The position numbers were made by a program, and so were the translations under genes. Below the pieces are notes generated by a model, which worked only from the letters and a program-made list of their open reading frames with translations, ran no database searches and was not told the DNA's origin. Below are positions 52,797-59,374 of a DNA stretch of 64,000 bases, one piece after another (the first letter of the stretch is position 1; each line of letters opens with the position of its first letter). Source of the stretch: DAISKN01 sp963716925 (lineage in GTDB: Bacteria; Acidobacteriota; Vicinamibacteria; Marinacidobacterales; SMYC01); NCBI GenBank assembly GCA_963716925.1, contig CAVQUX010000033.1:124001-188000 (forward strand), read 5' to 3'.

Positions 52797-53122
52797 CTGA
52801 CCCTCCTTGCGGAACTAAAAACCTCCCCAGCACCGTGGGGGCACATTCTAATGGAATTTGCAAGCGGGGTGTTAACAGCGATCCACCTGCCCCACCGGTC
52901 GGTACCCGCAGTCGGACTGGGACCTCTGGCACGCGGTGTAGTGAACTCGGCGTCCCCAACGGGACTCGAACCCGTGTTTCTTCGAGGAATGCTCACTGCG
53001 CGCTGGTCAGGAGGGACCGCATCCTTCCCGGATCGTTCGGGAGGATCCTCCTGAGTAGAGTGGTTACTCGGTCCGGACCGAGCTCCCCGTTTCTCTTTGC
53101 GCCCCTGCGTTGAAAAAAGGAT
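52797..53122. other. Intergenic region with a tRNA-Glu 3' fragment and palindromes
   Basis: No gene is supportable here. Besides the tRNA-like piece at 52949-52978 it contains the palindromes GGAGGATCCTCC (about 53040) and CTCGGTCCGGACCGAG (about 53067). The latter could fold after the leftward exporter operon stop, but no T run follows. Confidence 0.5.
52949..52978 (-). other. Fragment of the 3' end of a tRNA-Glu gene (T arm plus acceptor strand)
   Basis: On the minus strand AACACGGGTTCGAGTCCCG continues TTGGGGACGCC. This has a perfect T arm (ACGGG-TTCGAGT-CCCGT) followed by TGGGGAC-G-CC, the usual 3' end of bacterial tRNA-Glu, whose 5' end would read GTCCCC. No D arm, anticodon arm or matching 5' acceptor occurs upstream; GAGGGAC at 53011-53017 gives a spacing far too short. 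It is therefore a partial copy, such as an attachment-site remnant or a decayed tRNA. Confidence 0.55.
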
Positions 53123-54310
53123 CTACGACTCTCTCAACGCCGCCGAGATCGGAAGCCTCGCCGCCCGCAGCGCCGGGAAGAAACCCCCGATGAGGCCGAT
53201 GACCACCGCGTAGAAGATCCCCTGCCCGAGAAGCGTGGGGGTCACGTCGAAGGCGAAAGTCACCTGGGAGAAGCTCTGCCAGTTCATGGTGGCGGTGCGG
53301 AAACCGTCGAAGGCCACGTAGGCGAGGCCGGCGCCGAGGACTCCCCCGATGACCGCGAGAAGGAGCGCCTCGAGGAGCACCGACGTCACGATGGCGCCCG
53401 ACCCGAAGCCGAGGGCGCGGAGGGTCGCGATCTCGCGCGTCCTGGACGAGACGGCGCTGTACATCGTGTTCAGAGCTCCGAACACCGCGCCGAAACCCAT
53501 GAGCGTCGCGACCAGCGTCCCGACGGTAGTGATGAGTCTGGTGATCGCGGTCGACTGCTCGGCGTAGTAGTCCGTCTGGCGTACCACCTTCACGTTGAGC
53601 CGGGGGTCGGTCGTGAGACGGTCCTTGAAATCCTGAAACCGGTCGGCGCTCTCGAGCCGCGTGTAGACGGCCTGAACGGTGTTGCCCCGGCGGTAGGCAG
53701 GCTGCAGAACCCCGGCGTCGGTCCAGATTTCGGACTCCGCGATTCCCCCGTTCGCGCGGAAGACTCCCACCACCGTCCACTCCTGCCGCCCCACGGGTAT
53801 CGAAGCGCCGACCTCGAGCCCGACGAACTCGTTCTTCGCCCCGATGCCGGCTATCACTTCGTTCTTTCCCCACTCGAATAGGCGTCCCTCCACGATCTCG
53901 ACGTCGCCGCGAACGTCGAAGGCCGCGGGAGCGATGCCGCGAAGGGGCACGTTGGCGTCGGTGCGGGTCGAGCGTTTGGGCAGATTGATGATGACGAAGA
54001 GCTCCGAGGAGGCGAGAGCGACGCCGTTGGTGCGGGCGATCCCCTCGGCGTCGGCGACGATCTTGGCCTCATCGCCGTCGAGGATGCTCGACATCTCGGT
54101 GTCCGAGCCGCTCCGCATCACCAGAGCGGTGTCCGGTTTACCGGAAACGGTCATCGCCCGCCGAAAACCCTCGGCGATGGAGAGCACCCCGATCAGCACG
54201 CCGACCACGCCCGCGATCCCGAAGATCGCTGAGGCCGAGGAGCCCAGCCGCTGGCGCAGAGTGCGCACGTTGAAGCCGGTGAGGGCGATGATTTGCGTGA
54301 TCCAGTTCAA
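53123..54310 (-). CDS. FtsX/MacB-type ABC permease (second permease)
   Basis: 395 residues from TTG 54310, which overlaps the previous stop as TTGA and has AGGAGG five bases upstream. First helix region GSSASAIFGIAGVVGVLIGVLSIAEGF, then a periplasmic MacB-like domain (LFVIINLPKRSTRTDANVPLRGIAPAAF..VEGRLFEWGKNEVIAG), then three C-terminal FtsX helices (GTLVATLMGFGAVFGALNTMYSAVSSRTREIATLRALGFG; ALLLAVIGGVLGAGLAY; GIFYAVVIGLIGGFFPALRAARLPISAALRE). With the gene before it, it would form a heterodimeric permease of the LolCE/MacB class. Confidence 0.9.
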   Translation of the reverse strand: MNWITQIIALTGFNVRTLRQRLGSSASAIFGIAGVVGVLIGVLSIAEGFRRAMTVSGKPDTALVMRSGSDTEMSSILDGDEAKIVADAEGIARTNGVALASSELFVIINLPKRSTRTDANVPLRGIAPAAFDVRGDVEIVEGRLFEWGKNEVIAGIGAKNEFVGLEVGASIPVGRQEWTVVGVFRANGGIAESEIWTDAGVLQPAYRRGNTVQAVYTRLESADRFQDFKDRLTTDPRLNVKVVRQTDYYAEQSTAITRLITTVGTLVATLMGFGAVFGALNTMYSAVSSRTREIATLRALGFGSGAIVTSVLLEALLLAVIGGVLGAGLAYVAFDGFRTATMNWQSFSQVTFAFDVTPTLLGQGIFYAVVIGLIGGFFPALRAARLPISAALRES

Positions 54311-55464
54311 GCGAGCCTCCTGAGGGCTTGGGCGATCTGGAGCCGGCCCGCCTGGAGAGCGGGAAAGAAACCGGTGGCGATGCCGAGGCCGACGACGAAG
54401 GCCGCTCCCAGAACGAGGTCTTTCGTGGGAAAGTAGAAGATCGGAAGGCTGCCCCCGGTGGGATCGCCGAGGGAAATCAGGAACCACGAGACCGCGAGCC
54501 CGGCGAAGCCCCCGAGCGCCGCGAGGGTGAGCGCTTCCGCGAGGACCAGCATCAGGACCTCGCCGTCGGTGAAGCCCAGGGCCTTGAGCACCGCGAGCTC
54601 GCCCGTGCGCTCGCGCACCGACTGCGCCATGGTATTTCCGGCGACGAGGAGGATGGTGAAGAAGACGGCGGTCAGGATGGCCTGCATGATCGCGCCGATG
54701 TTGCCGATCTGCTCGGCGAAGGCCCGGACGAAAGCCCCTTCGGTCTCCGCCTTGGTCTCGGCCGGGGAGTTCGCGAACTTCTCGTCGATGGCCTTCGAGA
54801 TCTCGACGGCGCGATCGGGATCCGCGATCTTCACGATATACCAACCCACCCATCCGCGGATGTTGTCCCGGGCCTCGTCGAAGTAGTCGTAGCGGAACAG
54901 GAACTGCGTGGTGTCCGTTCCCTTCTCCGCCCCGTCGTAGATTCCGACCAGGTCGAACTCCCAGATCTTGTTGCCGCCGCTATGCGACCAGAACGTGGCC
55001 TGAAGGGGAATCTTGTCGCCCACCTTCCAGCCGAATCGTTCCGCGGTGGTGCGGCCGACGACGGCGCCGGTCCTCGTCCGAAGCCAGGCTTCGCGCTGTT
55101 CCTTCGGGAGCTTGAACTCGGGGTACAGCGACAGGTACTCCTCGGGCACCACCACCATTTGAGGAAAGAAATTCCGGGGCTCCTGATAGATTCCTCCGAA
55201 CCAGCTCGAGTGGGTGGCTTCGGCCACTCCAGGGATCTGCTCGATCTCGGCCTCGTAGCTTCCGGGAAGGGGCTGGATGATCGAGACCTTGTGGCGTACG
55301 ATGAGGCGATCGGCCCCGGCGACGTCGATCCCCGCGGAGAACGCCTGACGTATCGCGGCGAGATAGCCGAAGAGAATGAACGCCACGAAGATCGAGGCGA
55401 GGGTCAGAAGGGTGCGGATCCTCTTCCGCTTCAAATTCGACCAGACGAGGCGCGCGAATTTCAT
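54307..55464 (-). CDS. FtsX/MacB-type ABC permease (first permease)
   Basis: 385 residues from ATG 55464, overlapping the ATPase stop as ATGA. Sequence begins KFARLVWSNLKRKRIRTLLTLASIFVAFILFGYL, with a periplasmic domain (ADRLIVRHKVSIIQPLPGSYEAEIEQIPGVAEATHSSWFGG..TAERFGWKVGDKIPLQATFW) and FtsX helices (IMQAILTAVFFTILLVAGNTMAQSVRERTGELAVLKALGFTDGEV..LVLGAAFVVGLGIATGFFPALQAGRLQIAQALRR). It differs enough from the neighbour to be an ancient paralogue. Confidence 0.9.
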   Translation of the reverse strand: MKFARLVWSNLKRKRIRTLLTLASIFVAFILFGYLAAIRQAFSAGIDVAGADRLIVRHKVSIIQPLPGSYEAEIEQIPGVAEATHSSWFGGIYQEPRNFFPQMVVVPEEYLSLYPEFKLPKEQREAWLRTRTGAVVGRTTAERFGWKVGDKIPLQATFWSHSGGNKIWEFDLVGIYDGAEKGTDTTQFLFRYDYFDEARDNIRGWVGWYIVKIADPDRAVEISKAIDEKFANSPAETKAETEGAFVRAFAEQIGNIGAIMQAILTAVFFTILLVAGNTMAQSVRERTGELAVLKALGFTDGEVLMLVLAEALTLAALGGFAGLAVSWFLISLGDPTGGSLPIFYFPTKDLVLGAAFVVGLGIATGFFPALQAGRLQIAQALRRLA

Positions 55465-56159
55465 TCGATCGGCTCCTGGCTGAGGCGGCCCTTGTCGAGG
55501 TACAGCTTCCGGCTGGCGCGGGCGGCGGCGTGGGGATCGTGGGTCACCATGATGATGGTCTTTCCGTGGTCGCGGTTCAAGGCGCCGAGAAGGTTCAGGA
55601 CCTCGTCGCCCGACTTGCGGTCGAGGTCTCCCGTCGGCTCGTCGCACAGAAGAAGCGTGGGGTCGGTCACGATCCCGCGCGCGATCCCCACCCGCTGCTG
55701 TTCTCCTCCCGAGAGCTCCCGCGGGTAATGCTTCTTCCGATGGGCGAGCCCCACCACCCCGAGCGCGGTATCCACGTGCTTCTTCCTCTGCCCCGCCGAG
55801 AGCCGGGTCAGGAGGAGCGGCAGCTCCACGTTCCTCTCCGCGCTCAGGACCGGCAGGAGGTTGTAGAACTGGAACACCAGCCCGATGTGGCGCGACCGCC
55901 AGGCTGCGAGCTTCTTTCTGGAAAGGCGATCGATCCGCTCCCCGTTCACCGAGACCGCCCCCGCGGTCGGCGAATCGAGGCCTCCGATGATGTTCAGGAG
56001 CGTGCTCTTTCCCGAGCCCGAAGGTCCCATCAGTGCGAGAAACTCGCCCTTCGCGAGGGTCAGGTCCAGCCCGTCGAGGACGTGGATCTCCTCGGCGCCG
56101 CGCTTGAAGGTCTTGCTGACCCCCTCCACGCGAACCAGGGTTCCGTTGGCTTCACTCAT
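55461..56159 (-). CDS. LolD/MacB-type ABC transporter ATPase
   Basis: 232 residues from ATG 56159, overlapping the adaptor stop as ATGA. Walker A GPSGSGKST (45-53), Q-loop region VFQFYNLLPVLSAERNVELPLLL, signature LSGGEQQRVGIARGI, Walker B LLLCDEPTGDLD, and switch HD in VTHDPHAAARA. The sub-family pattern (RVEGVSKTFKRGAEEIHVLDGLDLTL) is that of LolD/MacB. It powers the adjoining permease pair, cytoplasmic face. Confidence 0.95.
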   Translation of the reverse strand: MSEANGTLVRVEGVSKTFKRGAEEIHVLDGLDLTLAKGEFLALMGPSGSGKSTLLNIIGGLDSPTAGAVSVNGERIDRLSRKKLAAWRSRHIGLVFQFYNLLPVLSAERNVELPLLLTRLSAGQRKKHVDTALGVVGLAHRKKHYPRELSGGEQQRVGIARGIVTDPTLLLCDEPTGDLDRKSGDEVLNLLGALNRDHGKTIIMVTHDPHAAARASRKLYLDKGRLSQEPIE

Positions 56160-57385
56160 GGCGCCCGCACCTCCACTGGGTCTCCATCCGCGAGGTCGTC
56201 GGGAGCCTCCACCACCACGCGCTCTCCGGCCGCGACTCCCGCCAGAACCATCGCGTCCTCCCCGCCCGCGTCCACTCCGACCGTCACCGCGCGTCGTTCG
56301 GCTTTCTCGCCGTTCACCACGAAGACCACGTCCCGGCCGTCGTCCTTACGCAGGGCGGTCCTGGGAATGATTACGGCGCGGCGGCTCGCTTGTTCCTGGA
56401 TCTCTTCCTGGAACGCCACCTTGACCCCCATGTCCGGCAGGATCTTGGGGTCGAGAGCCTCGAAGCCGATGCGGACCCGGACCGTCGCCCGATCGCGGTC
56501 GGCCGTGGGAACGATGGCGATGACCCGCGCGGGGAGGGTCCATTCGGGATAGGCGTCGAGGATCGCCTCCACCGCCTGGCCCGCGCGCACGCGGTTGATG
56601 TAGCTTTCGTTCACATCCACCTCGATCTCGAGAGAGCTCATGTCGACCACCGTCCCGATGCCGGTGCGGGTGAATCCGCCCCCCGCGGTCACCGGCGAGA
56701 TCATCTCCCCCGGTTGAGCGTCCTTGGTGGTCACGACCCCGTCGAAGGGAGCGCGAATGATGGTGTCCTCGAGCTGCTGCGTCCAGACGGCGAGCCTTCT
56801 TTCCGCGACCAGCTCCTCCTCCCGCTGCCGTCCGAGCCGCGCCTCGAGGGAGTCCGTCTCCGCCTGGATGCGATCGAGCTCCGCCTGGCTCAGCACCGAA
56901 TCCTTCACCAGGGCCCGCGTACGATCGAGTCGAAGCTGCGCCTCGGCCGCCTGCACCTTCGTCTCTTCGAGCGCGGTCTTCGCCGCGCGAACTTCCGCCT
57001 CGGCGAGCTTCAGACTCGCGTCGGTGTTCGAAGCGTCGAGGCGCGCGAGGATCTGGCCCTCCTTCACCTCCATGCCTTCCTCGATCAGGACTTCGAGCAC
57101 TTTCGCCGTGACCTTCGAGGAGACGGTAGCCTGACGGCGGGCGGTGACGTAGCCGGAGGCGTTCAGGACGGTCTGACCCGAGGAGGAGAGTTGGGTTTCG
57201 CGGGCCGCCACCGCCGTGACTTCCTTGCCGGATTGGCGAAGAAAGAAGAAGGAACCCGCGGCCCCGGCGAGGACCAGCGCCAGGAGCGCGATCCACAGGT
57301 AGCCGCGGGACTCGGCGCCGTCGCTGCTCCGGTCGATCTTCAGGTCGTCGAGCGAGGGCTTCTCCGTGCTCATGGTCACCGTCAT
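56156..57385 (-). CDS. HlyD/MacA-family periplasmic adaptor
   Basis: About 409 residues; ATG 57385 is chosen among nearby TTG 57391 and ATG 57373, since no clear ribosome site decides. One N-terminal membrane helix (YLWIALLALVLAGAAGSFFFL) anchors it. Lipoyl-like halves flank a coiled-coil hairpin: NASGYVTARRQATVSSKVTAKVLEVLIEEGMEVKEGQILARLD; then AEAEVRAAKTALEETKVQAAEAQLRLDRTRALV..LSQAELDRIQAETDSLEARLGRQREEE; then IIRAPFDGVVTTKDAQPGEMISP. A beta-barrel and membrane-proximal domain end it. It is first in the exporter operon, which therefore looks like a MacAB-type tripartite exporter with a split heterodimeric permease; no outer-membrane factor gene is adjacent. Confidence 0.92.
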   Translation of the reverse strand: MTVTMSTEKPSLDDLKIDRSSDGAESRGYLWIALLALVLAGAAGSFFFLRQSGKEVTAVAARETQLSSSGQTVLNASGYVTARRQATVSSKVTAKVLEVLIEEGMEVKEGQILARLDASNTDASLKLAEAEVRAAKTALEETKVQAAEAQLRLDRTRALVKDSVLSQAELDRIQAETDSLEARLGRQREEELVAERRLAVWTQQLEDTIIRAPFDGVVTTKDAQPGEMISPVTAGGGFTRTGIGTVVDMSSLEIEVDVNESYINRVRAGQAVEAILDAYPEWTLPARVIAIVPTADRDRATVRVRIGFEALDPKILPDMGVKVAFQEEIQEQASRRAVIIPRTALRKDDGRDVVFVVNGEKAERRAVTVGVDAGGEDAMVLAGVAAGERVVVEAPDDLADGDPVEVRAP

Positions 57386-57423
57386 GAACAATACGCACGG
57401 GGCGGCCCGGCCCGCAAATCCCT

Positions 57424-58131
57424 TCAGCGTCGGGGGGATACGCCCGCGAGCCGCTCGACGACCGCCTCCTGCTTGGCGTCCCGGGCCAGGTCGAGAGCGG
57501 TCTTTCCGTCCTCCGTCTCGAGGTCGCGGCTCGCGCCGTGGTCGAGGAGGATTCGCAGGAGCTCGAGGTTTCCGGTCAGCGCCGCCTCGTGCAGCGGAGT
57601 AAACCCCTTCTCCTGGGGCGCGTTCACGTCGGCACCCGCCTCGAGGAGCGCCCTCACGATGGAGAGGCTCCCGGACACGGACGCGGCGTGAATCGCGCGG
57701 ACCTTCATCGGGTTGCGGGCTGCTTGGTTCGGGCCTGCTCCCCGGGAAAGGAGAAGCTTCACCGCCTCCTCGCGGCCGTAGAACGCCGCCAGTCCCAGGG
57801 GATAGAACCCATCGGATGCCCAGGCGTTCGCCCTCGAGGGGTCTTCGTCGAGAATCGCCTCCAGCCGCTCGGTGCGGCCGAACGCCGCCGCCTCAAAGAC
57901 GTCGAGAGGCTCGATCGCTTCCTTGCGCGCGACGAGCAGATCCCCGACCTCACGCTTCTGGTGATAGAGCGCCAGAAGCGGCGCCGAAATCCCCTTGTCA
58001 TTCCTCGCCGCCGCGAGGGACGGTGATGCAGAGACCATGGAGGAAACCCGCTCGCGGTCTCCCGCCTTCACCGCGCTCCAGAAGTCTTCTGGCCCCTGCA
58101 GGACCACGCCAAGGAACATGAGAGAGATCAT
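57424..58131 (-). CDS. Ankyrin-repeat protein, possibly exported
   Basis: 235 residues; ATG 58131 has AAGGAG seven bases upstream. A short hydrophobic start (ISLMFLGVVLQ) may be a weak signal. About five ankyrin repeats follow: DFWSAVKAGDRERVSSMVSASP, EAAAFGRTERLEAILDEDP, PLGLAAFYGREEAVKLLLSRGAGPNQ, AIHAASVSGSLSIVRALLEAGADVN, and TPLHEAALTGNLELLRILLDHGAS. A capping helix (TALDLARDAKQEAVVERLAGV) ends it. A protein-binding scaffold; the partner is unknown. It follows the GtrA gene by about 60 bases on the same strand. Confidence 0.85.
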   Translation of the reverse strand: MISLMFLGVVLQGPEDFWSAVKAGDRERVSSMVSASPSLAAARNDKGISAPLLALYHQKREVGDLLVARKEAIEPLDVFEAAAFGRTERLEAILDEDPSRANAWASDGFYPLGLAAFYGREEAVKLLLSRGAGPNQAARNPMKVRAIHAASVSGSLSIVRALLEAGADVNAPQEKGFTPLHEAALTGNLELLRILLDHGASRDLETEDGKTALDLARDAKQEAVVERLAGVSPRR

Positions 58132-58192
58132 CCGGTTACTCCTTTCGTTCGAGATAGAGACCCGGAGAGCGGGGCGGAGGTTACCGGGCGGC

Positions 58193-58582
58193 TCAGACGA
58201 AAACGACGCGGTGGCTGAGGAAGAAATTCAGGGAGGCACAGCAGGCGATCGAAGCGAGACTTCCGGCGAGGGGGTGCATCGAGAGCTTCCCCACGAACAG
58301 CGTCATGAACGACAGATTTCCGAGGATGGAGACGAGACCGATGGTGCCGTTGAAGAGGAGCAGGCGGCGGAGTCTTCCGTCGCTTCGACTCCGGTCGCTC
58401 CACGTCCAGCGCTCGTGCCAGAGGAAGTTGTGGAGGATCGCCGTTTCCACCGCGAGCGCGGTGGCGACGAGATAGTGAACGCCGGCGAGCCCCGTGAGCG
58501 AGGCGAGGACCGTCAATTGAAGGCCCGTCCCCATCGAGCCCACGGAAGCGAAGCGAAGGAGGCGAAGGAGAAGCGCTTTCAA
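58193..58582 (-). CDS. GtrA-family membrane protein
   Basis: 129 residues from TTG 58582, overlapping the CDP-alcohol transferase stop as TTGA. Four membrane helices: RFASVGSMGTGLQLTVLASLTGL, VHYLVATALAVETAILHNFLWHERWTW, LLLFNGTIGLVSILGNLSFMTLFV and PLAGSLASIACCASLNFFLSHRVVF. The F-x-x-V-G and N-F-x-x-x-x-x-W-x-F-like motifs are those of GtrA, proposed to move polyprenyl-phosphate-linked sugars across the membrane. No GtrB-type transferase is adjacent, but the DPM1-like GT2 at 12.7 kb could be one elsewhere in the region. Confidence 0.85.
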   Translation of the reverse strand: MKALLLRLLRFASVGSMGTGLQLTVLASLTGLAGVHYLVATALAVETAILHNFLWHERWTWSDRSRSDGRLRRLLLFNGTIGLVSILGNLSFMTLFVGKLSMHPLAGSLASIACCASLNFFLSHRVVFV

Positions 58583-59238
58583 GGAATCGTCTCGCGAAGG
58601 TAGAGCGTGCGGGTGTTCCGCACCGACGAGACGAGAAGCGTTACCGCGAGCCCGGCGATGGCGCAGGCGCCTCCCACGTCGAAGAGAAGAGCCCGGGTTC
58701 CGAGAACGGTGACCATGGGGCGATGAAGAAGGTAGAGGGTCCCGATGGCGAATAGGATTCGGAGCTCCGTCGGACCGAGCCTTAGGAAGTGGATCCGGAA
58801 CGTTCCCACGGCGTAGGCGGCGAGGTAGATCTCCGAGACCACCATGAGATAGACGACCATGAGCCCCGCCGAGATCCAGGGCGTCATGTAGCCCGAGAGC
58901 CCGAGCCCTCCCAGAAGGAAAAACGCTCCGAAGACGTCCACGACGTGATCGACGTAGTAGCCGTACTTCGGCCGCTCCTGCTTCCTCACCCGTGCGAGGG
59001 TACCGTCGAGGCTGTCGCCGAACCAGTTGAGGGCCAGGAACGCCACGACCGCGAGGAGCGCGAGGGGCTCCGTCCGGGCGGCCCAGAAAGAGAGGCCCGC
59101 GCCGAGCATTCCCGCGAGTCCCAGAATCGTGAGGTGATCGGAGTTCACCGCGCGCGGGATTCGCTGCGCGAGGAAGACCAGAGCCCGTTTCTCGAGGCCC
59201 GAGAGAACGCTCGAAAGCTCGCGGTTGATGTCTGCCAT
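58579..59238 (-). CDS. CDP-alcohol phosphatidyltransferase family protein
   Basis: 219 residues from ATG 59238 (AAGGGAG eight bases upstream). The catalytic CAPT motif D-x2-D-G-x2-A-R-x9-G-x3-D-x3-D is present in DSLDGTLARVRKQERPKYG followed by YYVDHVVD. Five or six membrane helices surround it (LTILGLAGMLGAGLSFWAA, LALLAVVAFLALNWFG, FGAFFLLGGLGLSGYM, LMVVYLMVVSEIYLAAYAV). It would join a CDP-activated alcohol to a second alcohol in phospholipid or phospholipid-like synthesis; the acceptor is not evident. Coupled to GtrA. Confidence 0.9.
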   Translation of the reverse strand: MADINRELSSVLSGLEKRALVFLAQRIPRAVNSDHLTILGLAGMLGAGLSFWAARTEPLALLAVVAFLALNWFGDSLDGTLARVRKQERPKYGYYVDHVVDVFGAFFLLGGLGLSGYMTPWISAGLMVVYLMVVSEIYLAAYAVGTFRIHFLRLGPTELRILFAIGTLYLLHRPMVTVLGTRALLFDVGGACAIAGLAVTLLVSSVRNTRTLYLRETIP

Positions 59239-59374
59239 TCGTAGACTCCCTTCCCCGGTCGACACTGCAAGGGGCGTTCCCGCGCAAGAAACAGGAGAAA
59301 ACGACGTTCGGCACACTTCCCGGCCTATCTCATCGGATAGGGGCTCACCGAATGGATAGAATGGGCGCTGAGAG

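Noticed and set aside
52940..53040. Complete tRNA gene around the tRNA-Glu-like T arm
   Set aside because: No D arm, anticodon stem or acceptor 5' strand at suitable spacing; only the 3' ~30 bases match.
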